This document shows, piece after piece, positions 20,525 to 34,200 of a DNA stretch of 64,000 nt. Below the pieces are notes generated by a model. The model saw only the letters and a list, made by a program, of their open reading frames with translations, was not told the DNA's origin and did no database searches. A program made the position numbers and the translations under genes. The stretch's first letter is position 1; every line of letters begins with the position of its first letter. Source of the stretch: Struthidea cinerea (taxonomy: Eukaryota > Chordata > Aves > Passeriformes > Corcoracidae); NCBI GenBank assembly GCA_013397865.1, contig VZTI01004543.1, positions 1-64,000 of the forward strand, written 5' to 3'.

Positions 20525-21229
20525 TTATACTGAAACTCTTCCTAGTTGGGAACCCACCAGACTGAGAAATGTGTGCTTAGGTTGTGGGGTATAAATTATA
20601 GTCCTTGATGGAAGTACATCAGAGCATGGATTTGGCAGAGCTGCTGGAGCCGTGGAGGGAAGGCACTTGCTGAGCCCAGAAGTGTAGGGCAGAGCATCCA
20701 CGCTTTCCCTTTGCACGCTAATGGCGCTAATACGTGCATGCAGTTCCATTTTGCTCTTGGAAAAGGAATAATATCTGCTTATAAAACAAAACCACCTTCT
20801 GGTTAGGGAAGTAACTGTAGTCAGTAAACTTCTGGAAAAAATCCTTGTCAGATCCGTGAGAAGTGAAATCAAAATACTTTGTTGCCTCTTCTTTTCCCTA
20901 GGGAAGGTGGGAACAGAGAGGTGCCTGGAAGGAAATGGTGCTCTGGGCAGGCTGCAGAGTGGCTGGGTGAGGTTGCCTGGGGAAGGGCACCTGTGCCCAT
21001 TGTTGAGGCAGAGGCTGGTGGCCAGGAGGGCCTTGGTGCCAGCAGTGGTTGTGTAACATTGTGCTGTCTCCGCAGCTGGTGCTGCCAGGCGCTGGATCAG
21101 CTCATGCACTTGGATGTAGTCACTGCAGCTTGATTCCACTCTGTAGAAATAGTTGAGGATATTCCTGCCAGCTTCCCAGTCAGGAGTCATCAGTTCTGCC
21201 TCTGTCACTTGGGGAGCATGAATGAACAA
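20525..21229 (-). CDS. Unidentified 234-codon ORF, partly coding-like
   Basis: The longest ORF in the interval that is not explained by repeats. Its first about 55 codons (21229 down to about 21065) look protein-like, including TEAELMTPDWEAGRNILNYF and SDYIQVHELIQRLAAP. Many third positions there are G or C. The remainder is less convincing (serine-, arginine- and proline-rich without obvious structure). An acceptor-like CAG lies near the start on this strand, so the coding-like part could be one exon of an unknown minus-strand gene, or a relic. It lies between BUB1B and PAK6, where no protein-coding gene is expected from the human map. I do not recognise the family and see no neighbouring minus-strand exon that extends it. 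Confidence 0.25.
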   Translation of the reverse strand: MFIHAPQVTEAELMTPDWEAGRNILNYFYRVESSCSDYIQVHELIQRLAAPAAETAQCYTTTAGTKALLATSLCLNNGHRCPSPGNLTQPLCSLPRAPFPSRHLSVPTFPREKKRQQSILISLLTDLTRIFSRSLLTTVTSLTRRWFCFISRYYSFSKSKMELHARISAISVQRESVDALPYTSGLSKCLPSTAPAALPNPCSDVLPSRTIIYTPQPKHTFLSLVGSQLGRVSV

Positions 21230-22617
21230 CTCTTAGATCATTAATCTAGGGTAGCTTCCAAGAATCCTGTGTACCCAAGTCTGGAATACATTGTGATCCA
21301 ATTCATTATCCAGGGACGGCAAAGACTTTGAAGAGGTGTTTACCCATGGGGTGGACATGCTGCACTTTAAACTCCCAAAGAAAACTACAACATGAGAGGG
21401 TAGGGGAGCAAGGAAAGTGCAAGCAAGGGCCCAGAGGAGCAAGGAAACTGGAAAAGGACAGTGGTAGCCACATGCTGTGGACTGGTGGACAGGTCAGCAC
21501 AGCAGCCTGTGACTTTGCAGGGGGCTATGGAAGCTGCTGCCACTTTTGGCAGTGCCACTTGACATCATTTAAAACTGGAATTCTGTATAACCAGTGTTAA
21601 ATGTCAGGTTATCTTCCATGGGATGGTTCTTTATATCTGGTAAAACCTTGTATTTTGGCTGATAGGATTTGATGGTAGAGGGGAGCTTTCTCCAGTTCCA
21701 GAGAGAACCACAGAAGGAGGGATAAATAAGAGGAAACAAGTGTTGCTGCTGGAGAATGCACAGCAACCTAGATAAAGGTGATCCTAATTGAGGAGGAGGA
21801 GGAGGACTGGTATTTAATTAAAACTACTCCTAAAATCTAGGCTCTTAGCAGTAAAATAAATAATATCAGGACATGAGTAATTCCTCTCGGGGGGAATGTT
21901 GGAGACAAAATTACACTAATGTAGTAATAAGAGGAGCCTGTGTGCAATTGCTCAGAGGAATAGGAACAGGGCAGAATGATTTTTCACTGCTAAGAAGTTC
22001 AAATGAGGTTCAAGTGAAAAGGGACTGGTGCCTGTTAAAGCACACACTCCTTGGGCCACTTCCAAAGGCAGAGCTGTCTGAGTTCCTGAGCTGGATGGTC
22101 TTGCTGGACTTTGCGATCCCAGCACAGAGACCGAGCTCCTTCTCTGCTTTAGCGAATGATGGCAAGTTCTGTGTGTCACTTGCACTCCTGCTGCTCAGTC
22201 AGGGTGTTTTCAGTGAATTAAAAATACGTATTTCAGACCCAGACTTAGGACAACTGTGCTATATGTCATGCATCTGGAGGCAAGAAAGGACATTAAACCA
22301 TCTTTTGCTTCCTTATTTCCTTCCTACTCCTCATTTCTGATCATCTCAGAGCTCTGTCTGCATTCCTCAAGCTGCGATGCCCATTCTGGGCAGGTGGTTA
22401 AATAGCGTGAACTCATTAACCACTCTTGACTCAGTAACAGCCAGTGACATAACATTGTTTCTTCTCCATAGCTGCCTTGCATAATGCTGCATTTCAGTTC
22501 TGGTTACTCCTTCCCTTTCATGCTTTTCATTTCTGTGACATCCATCTGTTTACCAGACAAGGTTGGGGGGCATGGTAGTAGTCCCAGAATACAAAAAGAA
22601 AAAACCATACAAGTGAA

Positions 22618-22717
22618 GCTGGATGGGGCTTGGAGGAGCCTGGTTTATTGGAAGAGAGTTAGAACTGGGTGATCTTTAAGCTCCCTTCCAACCCAAACTA
22701 TTCTGTGATTCTATGAG
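22618..22717 (+). mobile_element. CR1 3'-end fragment
   Basis: gctggatggggcttggagga, then ctgggtgatctttaagctcc and cttccaaccc...attctgtgattctatgag, the diagnostic avian CR1 3' terminus. Only the last 100 nt are present. Confidence 0.85.
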
Positions 22718-25700
22718 TATATAAAGGGGATTTAATGAAGAACAAAGGCATTGGAACCCTGGAATGAAAACTGCTGTTGCAGTGAGATAAGATCCTGGAT
22801 ACTTGGGGACCAGGAAAGCAGGTAGCAGGACCTTTTTCCTTTTGTGTTCTTTTTCCTTTCCTCCCCTCTTACCCAATCTGTGAAAACAACCAACCTACCA
22901 CCCACAGCTTCCCCCCAAAACCCCCAAGTTTAGTCAAAGGAAAAGAGTAAGGTGATAGTGGTTTGTGGTAGATGTGGAAGGTAATTTGTAACCTGCTCTG
23001 AAGAAACTGTGGCTTTGAGCAGTGTCAGTTTTGGTGTAGACCCAGCTGAGGCACTGCAGCAGCATCCCCTGGCCAGGAGAAGGTGTCCTGCTGATATGGC
23101 ATGGAGAGAGTATATAGACAAGATGGTTTAGTTTTAAAATGAAACATGGCATTGCAAACTAGAAAGCAAATGTACTCAGCAACTTCAGCAGAGACAGTGA
23201 CTCCGTAAACTGATAATGTCAACTGAATGGTTCTGAGCTCAATTGTTTGTCCCTGAGAAGTGGTTAAATTGGACTGTCTGCAGGGTCAGCATTACCTGAT
23301 TGATGGCCACCTAGTTTTTTGACTTTGTTCCCTGCCAAGTGTTGTGGGTACCTTTTCAGCCCCACCTGTGTCAACCTTTGAGTCTTGTAAATCTGTGGCC
23401 TTTCAAGGCACAGAAGGAGCTGAGGGTCTTCACAGCACAGCTGGAGAGCTGTGCTTAGAGGGGGAGAAGAGGGGTGCAAGTGTGTCCTTAATCTGGGTCA
23501 GGAACAGAGGAGTTAACATGTAGGGGCCAGAAGGCACTACACAGATCTCAAAATAACCAAGAACAGGATAATTTGGCTTAAAAAACCATCTGGGTCTTGA
23601 TTCAGTGCTCATTAAAATTCATAGTAGCATTATGATTGGCTTCTGGAAGAATTAAGCAGGGTGTTACACTTCATAATGAGCACTTTGGGCCTTGGCCAAG
23701 AAAGTACATCACTGCATACAATAATGCTAGAAATTAACTTCTTTCCTGTAACATCCAGCTTAGAATGAGGATCTTTCTAGCACTTGTGGAAGTGAGTGAA
23801 AAAGCTCTGTTTTCAAGGGATTTTGGATTGCACCCGAAGAACAGATGTTACAGCTGACTTTGGGAAGAAGTCTCTCTGGGCAAGTTGTCTCTGAGCTGGT
23901 CATGCTGCAGCAAGCTGTCTGCTTTGGGGACACTCACAATTTGCAGCCATCAGAGTTCCTGAGTGTGCAGAGAAAGGGGGGAAAGTCAGACTGCAAACCT
24001 AGCAGTGGGATGGAATAATTGGGCCATAAAAGGAAAAATGTCTGCTTGTGTTTATTTCATTAGGAACCTAAATGTATTAACTAATGGTACAAATAGCTTA
24101 GAATATTGTGGCACCTCATCAACCACAAGATGATGTCAGTAGACAAAATGCTTCTGTTTGTGACTGCTGCTGAGAAAACCTCCTGATTTCTGCCTCTTTC
24201 TTACAGAATACTGTTTGGTGTTAAAGGAAAGAAAATACTAATTCTGCTTGCTCCCAAACCAGAAATTTGCAAAGCTCCTTGGGCTTTTGTGTTCTCTTCT
24301 AAGTTCTAAATATGTTCTCCTAAAGCATCTCGAAACAGCAGCCTGAGTGACATAAAACTGAGCCAATAACTTATTTAAGGAACATTACCTTTTATTCCTG
24401 TGTCATTTAAAGATATGTTTTTAAAAGATTCTCTTAGAACTTGGGCTCACCTGAATTTTCTGGCTACTCCTAACCTGTGATCTGGGATCACCTTCAATGG
24501 TCTGTGGCTGTGCTTAAACTGGGACTGCTACTTGTCGAAAGAAGAAAACGAAGGAATTTTCCAGATAAATACTCAAGTATTTCTGTAGGACATCTTTGGG
24601 CACAACTGTTACCCAGGCTTTCAGTTTTCATTAAAATTCTGAACAACTAAATAAGAAAATGGTCATTTTAAGAGTTAACAAGCCTTTTTCATTTTTTCCA
24701 AAGGTCACAGGTGGAAATGAACTAGTTAATATTTTTTGTATTGGAATGTATTTTTTTTTTTAATTCAGTGATTTATAGAATTTATTTGGCACCTCAGAGA
24801 GCACGTGAACAAGAAAAGGGTTTTTTTGAATTAGTAGTTTGAAGAATGCTAGCCTCAGAATCTCTGAATGTGCAGATTAGGAACCATTACATCTTATTTA
24901 CAGCTTAAGTGGCTATGTCTTATGTTGCTCTTTTCTTCTTTAAGTATTATTATTGTTATTATTGAGATTTTCTTTAATCTTTAGATATACCCACACACAC
25001 ACACATACATATATGCATATCAGTGGACTAATTTCTGGTGTCATGTTGAAGAGGATTCTGGTTGAGTTGTTCCACCATGGTTTCCCTCTCTCAGCAGCCA
25101 GCAGGATCTAGGCTCCTTCCAAAGGACAGGCATTCACTCTGCCAAGTGCCAGCAGGTCCATGTGTTCAGGTAGGCTGTGACTGTGCTTGGTTTGGCCTCC
25201 CTTAATCATAGGATAGGGCTGTGGTAGAAAAATGTTCCTACAATACCAGAAACAGCCAGTGTGCTTCAGTCCTCTCTAACATGCATTGCCTGACTGTTTG
25301 CGTGCTTTAGTTCCTTATTGTGGAATCTGACAGCCTTAGTAGTTGTACAGATGTTTTGGGTAGTTTGGAAACTTGTTTTTAATGGAGACAAGTGGTAGTT
25401 GGAGCTTTATTGTTTGCCCACTAGTCTGTGTTGTGCTGAAACTGTGTGTCTCAGAACAACCAGTGTCTCCTTCTGTCTTAGGCAGTATTCAGGCTAATAA
25501 AAATTCCAGCCTAAATGAAGGCTGGAGGAGATTGCTGAGGATAAAGAAAGTAAGAGACTTCTGTAACCATTATCACGAAAGACCGAAAATCACTCTCAGG
25601 GGAGGTAGGAATTAGCCTTTTCCTCTATTGTAGCAGTTAGAATGCAAGACAAGGATGTCTCAGCTACCATTTTTCTATGCTATATCAATAAATCTCTAAG

Positions 25701-27162
25701 TGGGGATTATAATAATTTAATCCTTTGCAACCCCTCCTGTGGACTCCAGAGCATTCATAGCTCATGGAGATAAGGGAAACCGAGGGTACAGTATTGTGAC
25801 ATGCTGCTTTCAGTGGCAGAACAAGAAGCTCCAGTTCCTGCATTGCAGGTCATGGCTGCTGTGTTATGGCATGACTGTGTGGCTGAACTGTAGGCCAGGC
25901 TCCTGAAACAACCAGAGCTTGAAAATAAATTAAATAATAGTAAAAAAAACCCAAACCAAACCAGGTTTAACCCTTCAGCTGCCTCCTATTTCCAGGGAGA
26001 GGAAAGCAAATGCTTGATCCAGCCTCAGCAGCTGGAGGGGGTTGAAATCAATTTTGGATACTTGCTCCCATCGCAATTGTCAGCCCTTCCTCTTTTCTTC
26101 CATGGAGAGGAATAGCTGCTCTGCCTCTATCAGCCTTCCCCCCAAAAATGTCACCCACTCACCACCATGGGCCAAAGCCCCCTCCCGTACTTGCCGTAGG
26201 GAAGCTGCTGCTGGGAGGTGATGCCTGTTCCCTGGCACGGGATTAGTAGTTAATCTTCCTGATTTTCCTGGGCTGAATGCTTTCAGTGTCAGGCTGAGTT
26301 GGCTGCGAGGACAGTTGTTCCCTGCCTCCAAGAGGCTGCAAGTGGGATGGGAAACCTGTGCTGCATGGAGGCACGTGCCTGGATTTTGACAAGCATAAGC
26401 TCCAACCCTCAAATTATTCTAAGCTCTTGAGAGTTGGGTTTGAATGTACCCAGAGGTAGAGTGACTAATGACAGCAAATGGTGTTAGACTTTTGCAGCCG
26501 TTATTTTAGCCACTAGGAATTCACTGGATTCTGGCTAATACTTCAGCGATAGCTGACTGACCTAGTTATTCAGAACAGAGGCTTCGGTCTGTATTCCTCT
26601 GGTGTCAGTGAGGGATTTCAATCTGCATTTCTATAGCATCCTTAAGGATCACAGCATGCTTGGAAAAACAACAGATTAAGCCGCCTCTGTTCTGGGGGAG
26701 TTGAGCATTGTCACAGTCATTTTACCAGCCTGCAGAATGCCTTTCCCAAGGTGACCTGGGAATCTGTAGGCAATGTTGGCTTTCTGCTGTGATGTCGCCA
26801 TTGCAGAACTGATCATCCTGACTTTTGTGGGAAGCAGAAGATGCACCTTTTGTAGAGGGTGGCACAGGCTTGTCTGGTGGAGCATGATGTTACTTCTGTT
26901 CTAACCAAACAAGTCTGTGAATTTTTGCAAGAAATTTGGAAGAAGTATAGGGTGGCTGTGTTCCAAGCTGTATTGATATTATCTGCAGGGAATGTCTACC
27001 AAGCCACAGGAATTTAACCAGTAGCAAAATAGCACGTGCTGTGTTCAGGTGATCTTCTTGAGCTTTAACTTCAATTTCTCATCAGAGTGGCAGTTAAAAT
27101 TTTCAAAGAGTCTGCTGTTTTCTTACTGTCTCTAAACTTAACCTGCTTTCTTCACTGATACA

Positions 27163-27338
27163 GTTGTCAGGCACTGGAAGGGGCTGCCCAGGGCAGTGGC
27201 GGAGTCACCACCTTGGAGGTGTTCAAGGAAGGACTGGATGGGGCACTCAGTGTTCTGAGCTGGTTGACAAGGTGGTGATGGGTCAAAGGTTGGACTTGAT
27301 GACCTCAGAGGTCTTTTCCAACCTTAATGATTCTGTGC
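27163..27338 (+). mobile_element. CR1 3'-end fragment
   Basis: ggctgcccagggcagtggcg, aaggactggatggggcactc, ggttggacttgatgacctca and cttttccaaccttaatgatt follow in order as in CR1 3' UTRs. 5'-truncated. Confidence 0.9.
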
Positions 27339-30300
27339 TTCTTGCCTCTGGCATTCTCGGTTTGGCAGAATTTGCAGGTCCTTGTGCTGTTTCCTTGCTG
27401 GCCATGCTTTGCTTCACCACAAGTGTTTGGCCTGGGAGAACCTGGCTGTAACTCAATGCGAGCCTGAAGCAAGACAAATTCCCTTCTTCTGTGTGCCCCA
27501 GTCTGCACTGTTTGGCACAGGGTAAAGAAGGGACTCTGAGCTCCCCACTGCCGTGCCACATAGGAGTGTGGGGATGTGTCCAGATCTTCGACAGCACCCA
27601 GAGCTCTGGCAGAGGCAATACACTTGCTTGACCAGCTTCTAGTTCTTCAGTTCTGGTGTGTTTGTTTTGTTTTGAATTGGAGAAAACCTCCCCTGGTTTA
27701 GACTGTAAACCTTGGATAAAAACTTGGATATTGGATGAGCTCATGCAGCTGGAGTGTGAGCAGGGCTTTGTCCTGCTGGCATCTCAGGACACTACCTGGA
27801 TAATGGCAGCAATGCATAGTAAGCAGGAGGATAACCCAAACACTGGAGCTGGCCATCCAGGTAATGCTCTCCTGGAATGTTCTGCCCACCTCTGAATGGG
27901 ATACCCTTGGGGAAAGGTGGCTAAACTGTAAGCATTTATTTGAAGCGAAACTGCCTCTGGATTGCTCCCTCTTTATCTCCAGTCCTGGCTCATGTCATGT
28001 GTTGATTATGAGACTCCCAGACTTGATTCCTATCTCGTGCTTCCTCCCACCGGTTGGTGCTGATGTGCGAATTTGCAACACACCCTTTCTCCTAGTGACC
28101 CCTTTGTCCCCATCCTTAAGTGTATTCTTTCACTTCCCTGACCAGCTTCTCTAGATTTGCAGAACCATGAAAGAGAAGACGGAAGGGATTCTATGTGGAA
28201 GAATTTCTGCCTCCTATCAGATCCCTGAGCACAGAGAAGACTTGATGGAAGGGCTGGTCCTGAACCACAGCCTGGCTTCATAGGTGGAATTGCTGTAGTT
28301 CTTACTGGGATTTCCTGAATGTATCAGATTTCCTGTGCCTCGGTGTTAGGCTTTTCCTGGAAGCTTTGTTGAATACAGATCCGTTTTCCTTAGTAGTTTG
28401 CCCAGTTCCCACAAGCTTCAGACAGGTGGGCAGGTATGTTTCTCCTGGCTGAGGTAGAAGACAGACATTGTATATGGTACAGTTGTCCTGGGTGTCTCTG
28501 ACCTTTTATTTTTTTAAGTTAAAAGTCCCCAGTGTTGCCTAGTGGAATAGGAAAGCATTGAATAGGGGGGTTTTCATCACAAAATCCTCTGCCTGTAGAG
28601 ATTAAATAGAACTTATTGCAGCAGCAGTGCAAGATGTGAAATCCTGGAGCTCTCCTAGCACAGTGATGTGACTGGACAGGATGAGGAACAAGGTGAGATC
28701 AGCACTTTGGATCTGAAATTTGCTTTGCTTTGTGTCTGGGGAGGGGACATGGAATATGGAATGGCCTTTGCTGGGAAGATAAATCAGGCAGGCTGCAATG
28801 CAAACGTTTAGTCAACGTACCCTGCAGCACTTGTTGCTGTCAGGAATGGCTGTCCCAGAGACCAACGGGACCTGAGTGAGCAGCACAGAGCAGCCGTAGG
28901 AGGAGTGGGGCGTGTATCACGTGTTTATATAAATGTGCCAGTATAATTATTTATATTGTCTTGTGCAATTTTCTAGGTAAGAAGGGAGCAGTGGGCAGGC
29001 AAGGAGCAGTAAAATGTGTAATGAAGGGACAGTTGCTGAAGGGGGAATTAGAGACGTGTAGCTTTTACTGGGAAATTTTTCTTCAAAGTGTGCAGCACTG
29101 CTGGGACCAAAATTGTGAATATAAAGACTAGAAAGTGTCCTAATTTTTCATTAAAACTATAGGCAGCAGAGGCTCACACTGACTCAGAACTGCCTTGGTT
29201 TCATCTAAGCTTATGCCTTGACAAGTAAAATAAGGCTCTGCCATTTATAATGAACTCAAGTCTTGTTCTAGAAGACTGTGCTAGCACGTAACCCAGGAAA
29301 TACAATACTCATGCAAATGTGGAGCCAGCTCCAAGGCTGGATGACTCCTTGTAGACTGTAAAAGCCATTTGTGTGTGACACTCCCCACGCCATGGTTGTG
29401 CAGATGACTCCTCACTGCCTGGCACAGCAGCAAAGCCCAGGTGCACAGATGACAGGGATGGTTTGCCGTCCACACCTACCAGGTTCACGCTCTGCTTCCT
29501 CATCCCTGATCCTCCACCACGCTGCTCTGCCCTGTGAGTTCCAGTGCTTTGGGAAAGAATGCCGTTCCCCTTTGTTATTTACTATGACTTGTTACTGTTA
29601 AAGGGAACTTTCCTTTTTTTGATTACATCTGTGTATTGGGCCTGCCCCATAGGAGAGAGAAGCTAATCCCCAGACAGAAATGAACCTGGCTAACTCTGTA
29701 TTCTATACCCTGGAGCAGGAACAGCCAGGAAACCGGGTCACTGTGGCAGGCAGGAGGACCTGCAGTGTAATGTAGAAGCGGTGACTGCACATTCAGGAAG
29801 CAGCCTTCCACAATTTAGCTAGCAGTTCTGGAAATGAGGATGAGGAACCTCAGACCATCAGCTCCAAAAGGTTCTCTCTGTGAACCTTGGTTCTGTTCCT
29901 TCTCCATGATAGTACTGTAGAGCTTATGAATTCCAGCTACAGCCGAGACTCTGGTGGTTGTACAAAGATACTGCAGCTCTTTTAGTTGGAATGAACAGGT
30001 AGGGAGGAAAATGGGAATGGGGGGAACATGGCTAAAAGGTCACTGGGCTGGCCCATCTCTGCTGGCCAAGCCACTCCCAGCAATAATAATGAGAGCCTAA
30101 TGATTATTTGTAGCATGTCACTCATTTATTTATTTATTTTAAGGGTGGTTCAACAAAACCAATGTTAAAACCCTAAAAAGTCATGGGGGTGGGGTTTTGT
30201 GGTTTATATCTCTGTTTTTTGGACCTAAAACTATCTGAGGGTTAAGCCAGCATTGTCAGTGGTTTGGAGAGGCCAAGAATCCTCTTTATTTGCAATGGAG

Positions 30301-31177
30301 CAAGGGCAGCTGATGGGTTTGCTGCCATGAACTCTGACCGCTCCGGGCTGTAATCCCCAAAGTGTCTTCTGATGATGGCCCAGTCACCAAGCCCAGCCGG
30401 CACTGCCGGAGCTGGTGTCCTGCTGAGTACAGCCGCTTGTGGAAAGTCTATTTCCAGGAGTCAGTAAACCCTGAGGCACAGGCAGCGCAACAGGATTAGA
30501 GGGTGATTCCAGACTGGCAGCACTGACTCATGGCGAGGACAGGGGAAAAGTAAAAGCGCCAGGTCATGTGCTGCTCATCTGCAATGCAAATAAATGGGAT
30601 GAATTCTTCTACAGCGAGCCACAAAGCAAGCAATCAAAGCTTTCCTTCCTGGAATGAGAAGGGATTGGTGGCAGGTCCTGAAATCTGCAGCCAGGCGACA
30701 CAGGCAGAGATGTCGGGTTCATTAGAAGCTGCAGCAGCTCCTGGCCCGGAGGCTGTGGAGCCGAGAGAGAAGAGCTGACGAGTTGAGCTTTAATAAGTCA
30801 CAGTGAAGTGGGGTGGTGCAAAAGGGTGGAGGGGAATGGGAGATGATCTCCCCAAGGTTCTTGCCTGAGACCGGGCACATTGGGGTGCCCAGGTGTGACT
30901 CTGAGCTCTTTCTCTCTTATCCCCTCTAGGGACCAAGAAAGGAGATGATGAGAAGAAGGCGAGATGGTCCCAAGAGGCTCTGCTGTCGACATCTGTCATT
31001 TTCCGTGGAACAGGAATCTGAGGTTTCTCCACGCTGAGCACTTCTGTGTCCCATCTGCTACCACACCCTGAAATCAAACTCGGCAGCTTAGGTGAACCAG
31101 GCACTGTACAAACATGTCAGACTTGCCTCCACCCCTTTTTCTTCTCCTGCTTTCTCCTGCCGTCTTTCTCTCTCAAG

Positions 31178-31255
31178 TTTATCGACGTGTCAGCGGATTC
31201 CGGTGCCGGCGCATTCTCACTTCACCTCTGGTCACGGAGCAATGAGGAGTCGGGG
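31178..31255 (+). promoter_or_regulatory. CpG-rich, exon-like segment (possible 5' UTR exon)
   Basis: A strong pyrimidine tract and tctctctcaag acceptor precede 78 nt with about 8 CpG (for example ggtgccggcgc), then a good donor GGGG|GTAAGG. The surrounding kilobases have very few CpG. One frame is open throughout. It could be a non-coding exon of PAK6 or of a lncRNA, or a conserved regulatory element. Inference from splice grammar and composition only. Confidence 0.3.
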
Positions 31256-34200
31256 GTAAGGGCCCTCCTGCAGATTTGGGGATCAACATTGATTTGCTTG
31301 CTTGCTTTAAAGCCGTAACAACAGTCTTAATGGCCGCTGTTTAGTGGGATTTGTTCCCTATGTTTACGGAGGACTGGGTTTGTCAGTTTAAACTAAGTCT
31401 CCACTTCCCAGTGGCTGTGCTGCCTCAGCTTAACCCCTTCCCTTCAGAGCTGAGCCGTGCCACTGCCAAGGATTAGCATAATGATCACACGTGTGTTGGC
31501 AATGCCAGCCTGGGGTGAAGTGAGAGTGAAATAGTTCGGGGGGATCATACAATTTTTTCTCTCAAGGGATGCTTCTGGAAGGGAAGAAAAACTGGGAGCT
31601 GGATTCCTTTGGGAAGGAGTTTGCTTCATCTTCACTCTCATAGCCCAGCAACACCGTCCTCCAATCGGCTTTGCTGCATGACAGTGGGAGAGTTTACCTC
31701 CAGACCCTTCTTTCTCCTCTCCCTTGGAACTGTCCACCACCAGCATTGTTGCAGCAGGACTGCCAGTAAGATCTTGTGGTTTTTACTTTCCAGGGTCTAT
31801 GAGGTGGGACAACGTGTTTGGCTGAGGTCTGGTGGTTCAGCCAACAGACACTCAAGAGGATGGGGAATGTGGAGGGAAAATGCCTTGTTGAATCTTGCAG
31901 GGTGATGCTCTTAAAACCTTGGGGTGAAGAAGGAGTTAAAAATTATTACGGATGATGCTTGAGAGAGCAGACAGCATGTCAGGAACATGCATACTCATTG
32001 CCTTTACAGGAGACAGAGCAATATCTGCTCTTAAGTATCTCGTATCTGCAAGGATCCTCACCATACCTTACAGAGAGGTCTAGTTAAACCCCTCCTGTCT
32101 GTATTCCCAACCTTCTGGCTGTTGTGCTGGCCAGAATCCTTTCAGAATACCTCCTGAAGCTATGCTGGAGTACATGTGTGGGGCTGGGTGTGTGAGTGTT
32201 TTAGCTGGCTGAAAGCTGCCTAATCTCGACCTATTTAAGTTACAATACCTGGTTTTATTGGGCATTTGTACTTAATTATTTTTGTCAGGTAACCAGTGCA
32301 TACAGGCAGGTATTTGCAGTGAGAGAAAACAGTCCTGTCTGTTAATATTTGCTTTCTTCTTTGCCAGGACATTAATGCTTTAATGTATTTGGGGACAGAG
32401 CACTGAAAAAACAGAAGAGCGATTTGTGTCTGGTGAGTGCAAGCTCCCAGGTGAGGCTGGGGGATGTAAGGAGAGTAAGAGACCTTTGCCCAGTCTTTGT
32501 CTGCTTCTCTGAGCCCTCTGTTCGGGTACAACCCGAGTCAGCCCCTAACACAGCTGCTGGGGAAGGGAACCTGCTGCCTAGCTCTCTCTCCAGCCCTGTC
32601 CCACAGAAAAGTCTCATTCCTGATGGTGTGATGAAGCTTTATGCTGATTTTAACGTTTATTGCTGCCTTGGTATGTATGTCCTGCATGCTGTGTGAACGA
32701 TGGTTTATGAATCTAGAAGTATAGCTGATCAAATAGTGGAAAGAGCGATCAGTAAATAGCTTGCTGGATTAGTAACTGTGCTCCCAGATGGAAAGCCTGC
32801 TCCCTGCACAGGGGTTGTTTCTGTCTAGATGGGTGTGAGTATGGATGTACGTGGGAAGGCCACCCTGGGTCCTGCTGCCAAGGCTTGCAAAAGCGAGAAA
32901 CAACACTTGCTTGGTCACAAAATGGTTTTCATTCCCAAGGAGAATGAAATTAATTAAGGAGAATTCTGTAAAGTTTGTCTGTCCTGCCTCCAATCAAGTA
33001 AAAAGAGCTCTTTTTAACCTACTTCTCTAATATGCTTAGGGAAATTCACAAGCAGAGAAAAGAGCTAAATATTTGTGTAAATTGCTTTAAACAAAATTGC
33101 TTAAAGCAGCTTGGACTAGCTTAGCCCAATTGCATGTAAAAACACAGCCAGGCTCTGAGCTCTGTATTGCACTTGAGGGTTTTTTGAGTACTCACAGGGG
33201 TACCCTGCTGAAGTTCCATCTCATTCGGAGCAGCACATGAGCTCTGTACCTGGACAAGACACAAGTGAGCATGAGCAGCTGAAGGCTCACCAGGAGTTGT
33301 GCTGCTCAGCACTGAGGGCTGCAGAGAGCACAGCAGACTCTGACACCTTGTCAGGGGGGGTTCTGGACTGGGGACTGCCTTCCTTGTCTGTGGCACCAAC
33401 CCTGCTCCAGTCTCACTGACTTTGAGTTATAATGGCATAGACTTAGTGCAATGGAGCACAAAATCAGCACTTGGCTGCTGCAGGTCTTGTTTTTAAGGAA
33501 TTCCTCATTATGGTTTCTAAAGTTGTAGGATTACCATGTGGTTCGAGGACTAATGCACTGCCATTTGGTCTTAGCAATGATACTGTTGTTCTGTGACTGA
33601 CCTTCCATTTGTCTGGCAAAAGAGAACAGTGGGAATGGAGGGTGCCTATAGACTAAAAGATGAAGTCTATTTCCCTCAAAAATGTCTCAGGAAATTACAC
33701 TTTCCCTAGGGCTCAGCCATTTAACTTGTAGTGTTAGTAGTTAGATTATTTTGTAATTAATTGATTAACAGAATGTAGCTGTAGCCAATAGAAGTCATTT
33801 ATCTCATGTTAGGAGCGCACCTCAGGTTTTAACATACAGAGGACTGTGTGAACACTCACAGTCGTGGCAAATAGAGCAGGATAACCGATATTCCCTGGGA
33901 GAAGACTTGTCTGTTGCAATTTAAATTTGCATCTCAGTGTTGGCAGCAGTGAGCCAGGAAGGCACTGAGGGTCAGGCAGGTTGTGGGGTTTAAGTGAGTC
34001 TGTCCCTTCCATGTTTTGGGGCACACTGCCTGGGCTGCAGTTTTCCCATCAGTTATCCTGTGGGGATAACACAAGCAAACTGCCTTGCAGGCTGCTGACA
34101 GCAATTAAATATATTTGTAGCTCTCTTTGGGAGAACATGATGAGCATAACTGGGGACTGAGGACTGAGATTGTTTAGTGTTGGCTGGAGGGAAGTTTAAC

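Noticed and set aside
21873..22340. 155-codon plus-strand ORF
   Set aside because: No recognisable domain and no coding-like third-position pattern; consistent with chance.
27283..27744. 153-codon minus-strand ORF
   Set aside because: Overlaps the antisense of a CR1 3' end and unique sequence; no coding signal.
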